NCBI GenBank assembly: GCA_907165275.2
Contig: OU015664.1
Coordinates: 5,852,001-5,916,000 of the forward strand
Direction of reading: 5' to 3'
From: Zygaena filipendulae
Taxonomy: Eukaryota > Arthropoda > Insecta > Lepidoptera > Zygaenidae
Length of the DNA: 64,000 bases
Shown here piece by piece: positions 34,840-46,900 of the stretch (positions are counted from its first letter, which is position 1; every line of letters starts with the position of its first letter). Position numbers and translations under genes: made by a program. The notes under the pieces are model-generated. The model made no database searches. It saw nothing but the letters and a program-made list of their open reading frames with translations, and was not told where the DNA came from.

Positions 34840-34974
34840 AAGGCTCATCCGATCATCATGAAATTTTGCATACACGTTGTCAGGGGTACAGAGAAGGACA
34901 TAGAGTACTTTTTATCCCGGAATTCCTGCGGGATCTTCGAAATTACTGCGGATGAAATATCGGGGAACAGCTAG
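34840..34974 (+). mobile_element. Helitron, subfamily B, 3' part
   Basis: ttgtcaggggtacagagaag, then ttttatcccggaattcctgc, a decayed hairpin (GCGGATGAAATATCG), and CTAG at 34971-34974 followed by T. The 5' part with the GGATGTTT array is missing. Confidence 0.7.
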
Positions 34975-35441
34975 TTGTATTATACTTTAAATTTTCTCTA
35001 GTCAGCTCAACAAACAGGCGAGATTACATATTTATAGCCAATAGCATACCCATAGAATATTTTATCAAAGACCTTGTATTTAGATAATTTATATTGAGAT
35101 GTTACGAAATTCAGAATTCAGTAGGTAAGATGTGTCTCGCGACACTTTGTAAAGGCAAGACATAACACTTCACATTCCTCTGAGTACATCTACTTAACAT
35201 CGTAGCTTAATGTCGGAAAGTTTTACTTACCAGGTGAGTATTAAGTACTTAAAGAGTTCGCATTTACTTATATAAATGCGCTTGAATCACTACCTGAGTG
35301 CAAAGTAGAAAACAAAACTTAATAATATTAACTATCTGTGTATAAAAGGAGTATATGTTGGACAGAATGATATCAACGTAGAATATAAAAACTATTATTT
35401 AATAAATAAAACAATGGACTTGTCAACCAAATTTTAATTTT
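34975..35441. other. AT-rich non-coding stretch
   Basis: Nothing recognised. Confidence 0.35.
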
Positions 35442-35641
35442 TAGTCCGTCTGTAGATTATTAAAAAATATTGGACACGTATTTTTTTTCATTTTTTATGT
35501 AAACAAAAAATAACGGAGATACATACATTAAGTTGAAATGTCTCCTAAACTTTAATGCGTTTTATCATAGACCTATTTCAATAATTTAAAAATGCAAAAA
35601 ATAGTGGTCTATTATTTTTTACTAATCTACAAGACGGACTA
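35442..35641. mobile_element. Tc1/mariner-type MITE with TA duplication
   Basis: TA at 35442-35443 and 35640-35641 flank inverted ends GTCCGTCTGTAGATTA and TAATCTACAAGACGGAC (one single-base indel between them). The pairing extends into TAAAAAATA on both sides. It is 196 bases inside and non-coding. Confidence 0.75.
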
Positions 35642-35644
35642 CCC

Positions 35645-35878
35645 ATAGCGCCATTTTTATTAACATTTTTATTTTATTATTTATTTATTGCTTACCTTAT
35701 TCATTATTTATTTAACATTTTTTTGATATTTAAATAAGTTAATAAGGTAAACATTAAAGAACTTTTTATAGAACGTTTTAGAATACAATAACGTTCATTG
35801 AAAGTTATAGATAACTCTCAATAGTAAAGCGTTCTGTATCAATAACTTAATTTTGTGAGTTAACATGTTATTTCTTAC
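35645..35878 (-). mobile_element. Diverged inverted relative of the 17.2-kb MITE
   Basis: Read on the minus strand, taagaaataacatgttaact, cacaaaattaagttattgat, ttgagagtta, tttaccttattaa and aatggcgc follow the same order as 17155-17300. The far inverted end is not preserved. Confidence 0.5.
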
Positions 35879-38214
35879 CGGCGTTTAATTATGATATCAA
35901 ATCGGCGAAAAGTTTCATTTGAAGAAGGTAGGTATATATTTAATAATTAATTAATTGAGTATCTACCCAAGTATACACAAACAACATCAAAGGTTAACAT
36001 CAAAAACTCAAACTTAACTACAAGTTTACTTAAGCTACAACTCTGGCCCTATTTTTAATTCTGAATATTTATTGGTTGAATAACAATCATAGTTAACCAA
36101 TCAAGTGTATATTAAGACAGTAAAAGCACATTTTATATTATGTCTAATTATGTATAACACAAAACACGTGCGGAATAGGTCTCCTCTTTTTGTGGCTTAC
36201 TTGTGAGTTGTTACGTCATTAAAAAGTGGCTATAGATACCGTCACGTAGTCATCATGATGGTTGAGACTATAATATAACAACACGGTGCAATCACTCTAT
36301 AAATAACCAACGAGCGCAGCGCTGGCCCTCTGACGCTACGCCGTCTATCAAGGATAGATTCCAATTCAATTAGAATACTTAACATTTTCAATCTTATTTA
36401 CCATCAAATCTTGGAGGTAAAGCATTTAAAGCACCTATAAAAATGTATTGAATCGATATTCGTCATAAAAGCAAATGACGAAGGCCGATTATACCAGCGT
36501 GGGCTTCAATAAATTGAAAACGTCAAGGAAATATTTTGATGGCTTTAAGATTTTTTCAAATTGAAAGAAAATAATTATTGTGGTTGAAACGATTTTATTT
36601 TATAAATACCATTAGATGAGTTTATTGATTAAAGTGTAGGTATAAATCGATAAACGTACTGAATGATAATAACCTAAAAGCAACAAGTAAATATCTAAGT
36701 CGCGCGGTAGATGAGATAAAATTAGTAACTAGTAATCGATCGTTGTTCTAATTGGATCAAGAATGAGCAGTCGGAAGATTTAAATGAATCGGTATTAAGC
36801 GTTTGGATAGTATATCACCCGCCAATTTACGTCCAATTACACTCCGCTCCGGTTGTATAAACATCTCACTTCCATCATCTGCCGCCATTCCCACGTCAAC
36901 AGTTTTCTCCGCGCATCCTTCACTGTGACAGTTAATTAATAACAAGTTAAAATCTCCACTCGCTACCGTTGTAGTGCGCAGCATTCTACTTCCATTCATA
37001 CTTCGAAGTCCTTAAGTACAGTTGCAGACTTTTGATTGGAACGCCGGCGAGACTTGAGGAAAATTGTACAATGAAATTAAAACGAAAGTTAGTATTTTTC
37101 GTTTGTTTAATGAACGAAGTAATTTAATTACACTTAATTATAGCTCGTGGTGCAATCTGACGGGCGGGAGTTATAAATCATTATCATATATTTAAGATAT
37201 TCATTACATTACTGTGATAATTCAATGAGACCGATCAGAAAAATCGTTTTGTTGGACGATAGTCTGCGAGTAAGTAATAAAAATAATATTATATATCTAT
37301 CGTATACAATCCGTTGATTCAATAAAACTCATGTTCTCACAGTTATCGGTCTAGAGAGAGTATAGGTACACGAACTGACTAGAGCTGATACAGCGTATGC
37401 ATAGAGTGGTGATAAATTTAGTATAGCAGTAGTAAGAAGTCCGGCAAACATTTGATATGACAAATGTAGAGCTAGAGTGATTTGTTCAACGGATTCATAC
37501 AATTGAAGCTACTAAAACTATTAAGTAGATTATTATGTACTATATTTCAATGACTACATTTATATTTCAACAGTTAATTGTACTGTACGTGTAACAAATT
37601 GCTTAAGTATCTGTATCAAAACACTCGCAGAATGTTAATACGCAAAATGTTTATTATTTGAAGTGGTTAATGCTCTAAGATGTGTATCTAATTGCGATTA
37701 GGAGTTAAACAATGTGTTTACTCAGGCAAATTTAGCACTGGGTGATTTATATCGAGGGAGATAATCTGCAAGCCGCCTGGCGGCCCAAGTTTGATCAACG
37801 ACTTAACTTTCCCAATGTCACCTCATAAATTTCGAAAGGACGTAGCAAATTTAAGTTAAAAGGCTTTACGGCCCTGAATAAAACGTGTCGAGGTTTAACC
37901 AGTAATTTTTCCAGTTAACTTCTCATTAAGTGCCAAGGTAGGGCAGCTTAAATGTTAAAATAACAAAACGCGCTTCGTTTTACTCTACAGTTTACATAGC
38001 TGTGCATTTTTTGTTGCAATATTTATGTACTTTCCGTTTATTACTCGCACGATAGCCAGTTTTAATTTAGTGTCACAGGAACTTTACATTCTGCAGCTAT
38101 TTGTAAATTGACTTGTTTTTAAACTTTCAATTACATATTCATAATGTATACAATGGAGCAATACTTTTTGATTATAGAGTATCAATCTTTTTACTAAGAT
38201 ATTATTTTCAAAGA
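35879..38214. other. Non-coding stretch
   Basis: No supported gene. An 80-codon minus frame at 36757-36999 and moderately GC-rich segments at 36780-37010 and 37730-37950 have no recognisable domain or splice structure. They are possibly conserved non-coding sequence. Confidence 0.3.
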
Positions 38215-38590
38215 CTAGCTGTCCCCGCGGTTTCACCCGCGGTAATTACGGAGTTTGAATCACTCTATGTATTGGTGAAAACCGCGAACAGACAGACGCG
38301 ACTGAGGATTTTGTTTTATAATATATAGTGATAAAAAGGGACTGATATATTGAAGAATTACGTGAAAAGTTTTAATAGAAGTAATTACCAACTTAATTAT
38401 ACATAATAGCTGTCCCCCCTGATTTCGGAGTTCCCGCGTCAGTTCCGGGTTACAATATAGCCTATGACACTCACAAATAACGTGACTTTCTATTCGTAAA
38501 AGAATTTTCAAAATCAGTTTAGTGGATCCAGATATTACCTACCCCCAACAACCTCACAAACTTTAGCTCTTCATAATATTAGTATAGATT
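38215..38590 (-). mobile_element. Two adjacent Helitron copies, subfamily C
   Basis: The first copy has CTAG at 38215-38218 and an intact hairpin (CCGCGGTTTCACCCGCGG), but its body is cut after about 80 bases. The second (about 38407-38590) lacks the hairpin but carries the gagttcccgcgtcagttccg, attttcaaaatcagtttagt and taatattagtatagat parts typical of the 5.2-kb and 51.9-kb copies. Confidence 0.65.
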
Positions 38591-39344
38591 CAATTTTATT
38601 TTGTCTTATTCACAGAATCAGTGTAACCGTAGATACGTGAACTTTAAAAAGGATTTATTTCTACGTATTTACCTACTCTCGTTGCTAAAATTAAACCTTA
38701 TTCGTAAAAAATATATTAATTTGTTTTCCCTAAACCTTCGTATTGGAATTCAAACTCTACATGTTTGCTCGCATCGTAAGCTCGGAGTTTCAGATTACAC
38801 AACAAACAAAGAGGATTTCCGGATTTCCGTGAAAATACTCGACCGATCCGTCGATAAGTCGATCTGTTTGACAGCGCACCGCCTCTACGTCCATGCTTAT
38901 AGACTAACTCGTTTTAATATAGGATAGCTCAAAACCTTTTAGAGAAATATAATATCGACTAGGAAAGTTATGATAATCAGTGGAAAGAGTTAATAATCAC
39001 AACATAAAAGTCAGTAATATATTGAGATGGCTGTCTCTTAAAAAGTTCCAATAAAAGTTGTAACAACTAATAACCAACCTTTTTTGTAGGTACACTTTAT
39101 GTAAAGCTTCGTAACTACATAATTTGTTTCATAATCTCCATGGCAGGCATAGTACCACCTACTTTTTTTATAATTAAAAAGATATGTTCTCTAGTCGTAC
39201 CTAATGATGTTACTAACAAAATTGATCCGTGTTTAGTCGAAATAAAAGGAAATTTATTTATTTATTTATTAATACGTATAGGTGATAATTTTTCGTTATA
39301 AAAAAGACAATGTATTTATAACAACTAAGTTTATTTATCACAAG
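38591..39344. other. Non-coding stretch
   Basis: A 108-codon plus frame (38601-38927) has no domain and a composition like its surroundings; I do not accept it as a gene. A short ATTT array near 39250-39270 could be a retroelement tail. Confidence 0.3.
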
Positions 39345-39535
39345 CTGTTCCCCGTGACTTCAACCACGAGAATTTCGGAATTCTATCGGAGGTTTAAGGA
39401 TAAAGGTATCCTATACCGCTTGAATAACAAACATCCAAACGTCTAAGATCTATACATCTTCACAACTTTTACATTTACACGTACCTATATTATCCAATTC
39501 TAGCTGTTCCCTGCTGTTTCACCTGCGAGCTGCGT
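39345..39535 (-). mobile_element. Two degenerate Helitron fragments
   Basis: The first (39345-39498) has agctgttccccgtgacttca, gagaatttcggaattc and aacaaacatccaaacg. The second (39502-39535) is only the CTAG-hairpin end (ctagctgttccctgctgttt). Confidence 0.55.
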
Positions 39536-39642
39536 TTTGTTTTCAGCTGACGTATCCCATCTATAAATTATTTACATATTTATTTGCCTTTCAGCTTCAT
39601 AGTTTGTGGTTTCGAGATTTCGTGTTTAGTTAGTAAGTTTCA

Positions 39643-39823
39643 CGGCCGCGCTCAGAGTAGTAAACGTTCATTAAATCGATGTTAATTGGCATTTAACTAT
39701 AGTCAAGTTAAATTTAGTTAAATGCCAGTTAACAGTAATTTAATGAACGCCTCTGAGTGCGGCAGTTTTGTTTCTTAAATATAAAACTTAAAATTAAGTG
39801 ATTGGTGAATATGATTGCGGCCG
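39643..39823. mobile_element. Diverged PIF/Harbinger-like MITE, second copy
   Basis: cggccgcgctcagagtag, aatcgatgttaattggcatt, then the inverse taaatgccagttaacagtaa and ctctgagtgcggcagttttg. Same family as 18341-18577, with a shorter inverted arm. The target duplication is not recognisable. Confidence 0.65.
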
Positions 39824-40470
39824 ATAGTGACCTTTCGCTTTTAATTAGCAAGATATAATATTTAATCAATTAGCTAACGTGTGGCACCCAAGGCAGATTT
39901 TACTAGTAATTAATAACATATCTTACTAGTAATTAAAAAGGTAAATTTTACTTTTTAATACTTTTCTGAAATTTCAACTAATTCTAGATATGAAAAGGTG
40001 CTTAGAATATTAATTTTAATGTTGTTTTTCTAGTTTTGTTTGCATGTTTGTTTTAATAGCAACGATCTGATTTGTTTATTTTAGCGACATTCCGTATTTT
40101 GAACAAAAAAATTTTAAGACAAATATTTGCAATGTCGTTATTTCACACCGAGGTAGTGCAACAAGAAGTATGAAATGCTTGTGATGTTTCACTGACAGGA
40201 AATACAAGCGAGATCCAATAGCGTGACAAAAAGGTGACGGCATTCGTAGCATTCTTTGTCGCTAGAACACGTGCCGAGCAGTAGGTACTCGCGCAACGAT
40301 CGCTCGTCATATTTTATTGCCATCTTCATTGTAAGTATGTAGTAACTTGTGAATAATACTAATAATAGTTATGTTTCTTACAATACAAGCACTAATTGTT
40401 AGATCACGGCAGTTAGGTACGTAAAACTTTAAGACGCGGTTTGTGTTTTTCTTATGTACATATTATAGTA
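39824..40470. other. Non-coding stretch
   Basis: A GC-richer segment at about 40200-40330 ends at a consensus donor-like GTAAGTATG (40331), with no accompanying frame or acceptor. This may be chance, given the TAAGTA-rich background. Confidence 0.25.
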
Positions 40471-40592
40471 CTAGCTGTCCCGCGCGGTATAACCCGCGAT
40501 AATTTCGAAGTTCCCGCGGAATTGTTCCATACAAACTTTGCAACCTCTTTTCATCCTCTTAGGGGTTGAATTTTCAATTCATTCAGGACAGC
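40471..40592 (-). mobile_element. Helitron, subfamily D, 3' part
   Basis: CTAG at 40471-40474, hairpin ccgcgcggtataacccgcg, gttcccgcggaattgttcca, and cctcttaggggttg. This is the inverse complement of the AACCCCTAAGGGG body seen at 24.4 kb. Confidence 0.65.
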
Positions 40593-40720
40593 ATACAAAC
40601 TACGATTTTGTTTTTACAATTGGATTTAGTGTAAAATTATTCATTACTATACATATGTTTACTATTATATTATGGTTAATGAGGATTTATATTACCTGCT
40701 TGATTACCTACATTTTAAAA

Positions 40721-40721
<1 letters not shown>

Positions 40722-40761
<40 letters not shown>

Positions 40762-40870
40762 TTGTTTATTGCCATCAAAAGGGTGTACAAAAAAATAAAA
40801 ATTAAACTTAGCCAATTAAATCAATCCAAATAAGTAAACAAAAAATTGGCAGTTGGCAATTCCCAATGTT
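40722..40870 (-). mobile_element. Retroelement 3' end with (ATT)n tail
   Basis: On the minus strand, gtacacccttttgatggcaa and taaacaatttt run into an (ATT)n array at 40760-40722. A 3' UTR with an AATAAA-type signal before a trinucleotide tail fits a non-LTR insertion. No coding part. Confidence 0.45.
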
Positions 40871-43800
40871 TTTCGGAGATATTAAAATTACTTACCTATA
40901 GTTAAGTACTAAAAGTATGCTGGTTAAGTATGTACTTACTTAATTTGCGGTACTTATTTATTTTCACCTAACATTCAACTAACTACAACGAAATAAAACT
41001 GAGAAGAAAACAACGAACGAATACCGCCACCGCGGCGAGGCAATGTCTCCCAAACAACGCGATAGTTCTCGTATTACAGTGCTGTAACATCACCATAAAA
41101 CATAGAGCCATTTTATAGACTTCCAACAGAAAGTTACTATAACACGTAATTTTATTGTCCTCCATATATTTAGTCACGGAATTGCAGGTAGAGAGAAAAC
41201 GAGTCTACTAAAAGATGTACATATTAAATTCTAAGCCTGACATAAGAAAAAAAAAACAATTAGCCTTTTTTAATAACCAATTAAAATTATACTTGTCTAT
41301 TTAAGATTTAATACTCTATCGGATGTAAAAATTCAACTCTTATTGAAAGTCTTTTAAGTAAATTACCTTTGATGGGGTGCGCAAGCGGTTAACGAATCTT
41401 TGAATGTTACAAAAACTTTTATTACTACTTAACTTTTACGTTTTTTTTTTTCTTGTGCTGTCGTATTTATTGATTATGTGAGAGTGATGTTATAATAATT
41501 ATAATATTTAAGGTTATTAGATAAATTTAAATTAATTATTATTATGAATTATGATAAACATTAATTTACAAGTTTACTAATGTATTGTAGGTACGTATAT
41601 TGTTATATTATTCCTCTAGAAAATTTCTTGCTCATTTTTAATTTGTTTGGAATTTAATAATTGCATCCCTTTTAAATGCCTAACATTTTTTGCATACGCC
41701 ACAGATAATATAATACTATGGCCACGCCTTCTTATATCTTTAAAAACAGGAAACGGCTGCAAGGCATCGCTCTTTACACATAATAAATTAACTTTTGCAA
41801 TAAAGGTTAAATAAATCCATGTTCGTATTCATGGTAGCTATACTGATAGCACAATATAGGTTGACGTAAATCATTTAATCTTATTAAATACTTGTTTTCG
41901 ACTCCGGCACTTCAGCGCTGTCAACTAAGAGGATCAAATCATAGCTTTAAAAAAGTTAATCCCGTAAAAAAAGGAACGGACCAAGCAGACTTTCCGATAA
42001 AAATATTATGGCGACGAAGTTATTAAAACAAGTAGGTACCTACAACCTATCTACCTATAAATTAAATTTCACTCCGTGAAAATTTGCTTTGGCGATTCCA
42101 TTTCGTAAATTTGTAATGTTCGCCATTTGTACTATTTTGTGCAAGAAGAATAAATAAATAAATAAATAAATAAATAAATCAATTTAAGTACCTACTTTTG
42201 TAACGAGGCGGCCGTATGCCACTCGTTACGATATCCTGCCTCATTTCTATACCAGGTACTTTTTATTTTTAAAAAACTATTGTATTATATGTGTTGTTCT
42301 TTTTTTTTTAATTATTTTTTCTTCCCTTTAGTAGGTACCAATTGCCTTTCGCACATAATGATTTAGCCAGCGAGCGTCAAGCCTCAATAAACGTGTTTTT
42401 ATTAGCCTCGTTATACTGTTGCGGTTTCAAATTGCAGTTCTTGTTGTTATCTTTCTTGAAATTCTTGGCGAACTATAAAAAAACAGCACAAAACACTATA
42501 ATATATGTACACTGTTTTTAATGTAGATAACAAAAAGCCGTTACTCCAACACTTCTTTGTCCATAACAGCAAATTAATAAATTTATCATTAATAATTCGC
42601 CAAAATAAATGATGTCTATATAGACGCTTTTACTCTTGCAAAAAAACTCTAAATGTATCGATATTACTTATACCTACTATATAGTAACATGAATTAATTA
42701 TATAGTAGGTATTTATTACTTTTGTCAAACCATATGCAACTAAACGAAGCATTTATCTCTATACTTATTTATTTAACATTTGTTTTGATGTCAAGCCAGA
42801 ACGAGAGACGTTTTTTTTTTGTTGCGACGGAACTCCTACACCCACGTCTGTGAACCGCTTCGTGTAATTTATCGCATATCATATCGTACATAATATGTAT
42901 TCGGCGGAACGATGTCCATTGGTTGTAAAGCGAAAGTCCTGTGTCCTGACTATTGCACTGGACTCTAGACCTACATATCGTACAGGATTAATTCCAAACT
43001 ACAATCGGTTACGGCGAATCTGTCATGATAGGAATGGATAGCTGCAATGCAGCTATCTGAGTAATCACTAGATATCCAGGTAGTAACATAGATGTATATA
43101 AAATCAACGAGATGTCTATAGGCTATAGGCATCTAAAGATTACAGGATTCGGATCTTACTATAAGTATCGCGGTTTCCGTAATATTGACTCAATGATTAA
43201 TTTGTGATATTGAATATAAGAAGTACCATGCAAATACCACGTTAATGGTTCTAATTTGTGGTAGGTTAAAGTTGGATTGAGGACGGCGAGATATATAAGT
43301 ACATAAGAGTAAGGCTTCGGCCTCCGATTTTCATTTTTGTCTACGTAATTTAAACGATATTTAGGCTGGTGCTAACGATAACGATATTAGTGCTAAAATA
43401 TAATTATCCGCATATTTTCTTTCATCTTCGTATAAAAAAGGGTCCATAAAATCTTCAAAATTATCAAGAAATCACCTATAGAGATTATTATTTTCGGAAA
43501 TGATGTTAATTAAGCTTAAAGTTGAAAGTCTGATTAGGGTCACAAAACACGATTACGATAAGTCTCGGTAGAAAAAAAAACGAAAGTAGGTACCTATAGG
43601 TAGCCTCTATTTTAACGCACATTCGAGACTTCATTTAATAAAAAGGTATGGCTTATAGTGATTTATAAATACATATAATAAAATATCAGTATTATATTAA
43701 CAAAAGCTAGAATTTCACTTATCTGAATAGCAGGTATCATCACAATGTATGTATTGACATTTTTTTACCGTCACTTTCCCTCTTAGGTATACAATACATG

Positions 43801-44739
43801 CAGTCATTTATTACGCTATCACGTATCATCAATTATTTATATATACATATTTCTGTACATAAGCCCTTAACATGTAAATTTTAATGTTCCTTTATGTCCT
43901 CTATGTGTTTTTAATAAAAATAAAATTAAAACAAAATACGTTGTTAAAAATAAAACGGCAATGTCACCGTGAAATTGTAAAACCGTTAAATTGTAAACGG
44001 TCTGCATTGCCGAGGTATTTGTGTGTACTGATATGGTAGGTTAACTAAGGTTACCACCACAACAGACTCGAATAGTACCGATTTCTCATGTGCGTTAGTT
44101 TATAAACTACCTGTAATATTTCAACGGGTATTTTTTAACAATTTTACGATGACATATTGTTAAGTGACACTTAGACAAACACAAAATGAGTAAACTAGAA
44201 TAAATTTTATTAGCAATGGTATAATATTATATTTGTATAACTTTCAATACTATTTAAAAATGAGGTCCGGAAATTAGGTCCGAATATATAGTTAAAACAT
44301 AATGTTGTAAAAAAAATTATTCATCCTTAAAAGTTGTATTTTGTACTTCCATTAGACCATTAATAATAAATCTGCCCTTTATTGTCTAATTCTCTGTAAA
44401 CTATAATATTATATACCCAATCATTACGACATTACTCGGTAAACATAAAATAATCCTTAGAAGTAAGATTCACTTTGCAATAAAATCCATGAGAGTGGAA
44501 GTACAGAACAACCGATGCTAATTGGTTTAAATAAGACCCATCATAAAGTGAAATGTTATTAGCAAAGAAGTTCTATATAGTACCTACATCCAGTTTCCGA
44601 CCATATATTTTAAGTTCTATCTTGTGAACATACCGTAATAAATCTATAAAATCAATAGTAATATTTAAAAAAAATTAATATTTGATTCTTTGGAAATACT
44701 GAACCGTTTCTAAAAGGGGACCATGTATTTGGTAGTTAT
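40871..44739. other. Non-coding AT-rich stretch
   Basis: No gene is recognised. It includes an (AAAT)n microsatellite at about 42150-42179 and a 30-base segment at 42200-42229 with 8-bp inverted ends (GTAACGAG / CTCGTTAC), related to 27.8 kb. A possible retroelement tail, gtttttaataaaaataaaat, lies near 43908-43927. Confidence 0.35.
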
Positions 44740-44822
44740 GAGTAATTTAGGTCTTATAGAATAAAACAAAGGGTAATAGGTACTTTCATCGCAATACAAA
44801 GGAACCGTGAGGGAACAGCTAT
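44740..44822 (+). mobile_element. Very degenerate Helitron end
   Basis: aaggaaccgtgagggaacag then ctatc resembles a decayed hairpin and CTAG. Weak. Confidence 0.25.
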
Positions 44823-45560
44823 CTACTGGGTAGGTATGTGATAACGTTGGTAAATACGTGGTGCTTGTACATATAAAAATATCTTTTACAAAAGTTCAAA
44901 ATTAGTAAACGATGGATTTATGGTAATTTTTTCTGTTCATCCGTCTTTGAAACGCGTATACTATTGCGTAAAAACCTTTCAATAAAATACAATCTATTTA
45001 AGTGCATATTAAATGAATATATAGATAGCGTACCGGGAAAACTGAAAGGACAATATTAGCTATTTCAGTTAATGTACGTTGCAAACAAAAATACCTTTCA
45101 CATATTATGTTAAAGGTATCCTAATATTTTCCATTGTAATTAAAAAAAAGTAACTTTCCTACAAAATATCTTAGAGAGTAATTACAAGTTTCGAGTTTTG
45201 ATGTCATTTAACTAATACCATTTAAACAATCACCGTATAAATGGTACGCATATTCTCACAGATGGCGTGAGTATGAAAGCTATTATCATGTCAGGTTACC
45301 TAAACAAAGTTTAATTACTTTGTGTGGTAGGTAAGTTGTAATGGTCGCTATAGTATGTACCTACTACGCTATTTGTAAATATTTAGGAGTCTATCGTATG
45401 TTTATTTAATATTTTATAAGTACATAATATAATAGATTTGAATTTATTTTATCTTGTTTGCACGAGCGACGAAATAAAACGAAAACCTTTGTTAATATTT
45501 AAAAAACACCAATCCTTTTTAATTAATTCAATTGCGATTTTTTGCAAGTTACTATATAGG
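44823..45560. other. AT-rich non-coding stretch
   Basis: Nothing recognised. Confidence 0.35.
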
Positions 45561-45750
45561 TAGCTGTCCCCCGCGGTTTCACCCGCGGTAATTTAGGAGT
45601 TCTCATGAGAATTACAGGATAAAAAGTATCCTATGTCCTTTTCTGTACACCTATAACGGCGTGTATGCAAAATTTAATGGTGATTGGTCCATTCGTTTAC
45701 GCGTGTTGCCGTGACCAAGGGAAAATATGGATTAATTTTTTTAAGTATAT
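45561..45750 (-). mobile_element. Helitron copy interrupted by a fold-back element
   Basis: tagctgtcccccgcggtttc, a full CCGCGGTTTCACCCGCGG hairpin, a modified core (gttctcatgagaat), ataaaaagtatcctatgtcc, and ggtccattcgtttacgcgtg. The expected 5' half does not follow; instead the sequence enters the fold-back element at about 45751. Confidence 0.7.
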
Positions 45751-46328
45751 ACCCATCAAAAACATAAATGTAAAAAAGGAGAGTCAAGTTCAATACAAAA
45801 ATTATGCTTGGCTGTGGGCTTCGCCGCAAAAAGGACGGAGATCTAAATAAGTGCCGAGTTCTATGCAAAATCGAAATATGTATTTATAGGAACAAAATAA
45901 CATTATGAACAAGTATTAACCTCTATTTATTTGCTTTATTGGATATCTATAAAAATTGCTGGTATTTAAAAAAATTATATCTTAAAGTAGGTTAGATTTG
46001 ACTTGGCCAGTTACATCAGTCATTTTATAAAGTTATTAAGTTATATATTTTAATTCTTATAGAAACTAGCCAAGTAAAATCTAACCTTCTTTAAGATCTC
46101 ACATTTTTAAATAACAGCAATTGTTATAGGTATCCAATAAAGCAAAGAAATAGAGTTTATTCATAATATATAACAAGTTCATTTTGTTACTATAAATACA
46201 TATTTAGATTTTGCATAGAACTTGGCACTCATTTAGATCTCCATTCTTTTTGCGGCGAAGCCCACAGCCAAGCATAATTTTTGTATTGAACTTGGTTCTC
46301 CTTATTTACATTTATGTTTTTGATGGGA
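45751..46328. mobile_element. Long fold-back (inverted-repeat) element, about 580 bp
   Basis: Arms at about 45751-46012 and 46066-46328 are inverse complements with scattered differences. The ends are cccatcaaaaacataaatg and catttatgtttttgatggg. The inner junction is ttagatttgacttggccag / ctagccaagtaaaatctaa. The loop is about 53 bases. Each arm includes tgcttggctgtgggcttcgc. There is no transposase and I cannot define the target duplication. Short frames inside are products of the repeat. Confidence 0.8.
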
Positions 46329-46589
46329 TATCATTACTTTTTGTAAAGAAAACTAGGCAAATATTGAGATTGTGGTTATAGCATGACAATCATTTAATTC
46401 ATCGTTGAGAAAGAAGCAGGATCACCGTAAATGTAATAAAACTAAATCGGTATTCGTAAGCGGTGTCTATGTTTATGTTGCTCGGGAGCGTTTTTATATA
46501 GATTTACTTCTGTTCTATGTATAATTATGTGGTGCCGCGCGTTGACCTATTGTTTAGCGTGTATTACCAAATGGTTTTTTGTATGGGGA
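46329..46589. other. Non-coding stretch
   Basis: Nothing recognised. Confidence 0.35.
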
Positions 46590-46900
46590 CACCACTAATT
46601 TTTTGTTTTTATTTTTTTTTATTTTTTCTTACGCTTACACACAATTACCGACCTGGATTCCAAATTTCATCCTTCTAGGTCATCTGGAAGTAGGTTAGAT
46701 ATGTCAGTCAGTCAGTCAGTGCTAAAATTTACGACTTTTTGACCTTCATATCTTTATAACCGTTTGAGCTAGCTTTATGAAATTTGGCCTTCTACATATC
46801 CTTATGGATATAATTAAACACACGTAGTTTTGTGTTTACGTTAAAGAGGTTTTGCGTTATAGAAGTGTCAAAAGTGGCACCAAGTGGTTCGTGTAATATT
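46590..46900 (+). repeat. Interspersed repeat with GTCA array
   Basis: ttccaaatttcatccttcta, a short (GTCA)n at about 46704-46721, ttttgaccttcatatcttta, and gctttatgaaatttggcctt. The style resembles lepidopteran interspersed repeats, but the class is not determined. Confidence 0.4.

Noticed and set aside
38601..38927. 108-codon plus-strand frame
   Set aside because: No domain, AT-rich codon use like the surroundings, no splice or promoter context.
40331..40340. Perfect GTAAGTATG splice donor
   Set aside because: TAAGTATG/TAGGTA strings are abundant in this DNA, and no frame or acceptor supports an exon.
45665..45868. Short frames on both strands
   Set aside because: They span the Helitron/fold-back junction and have no independent support.
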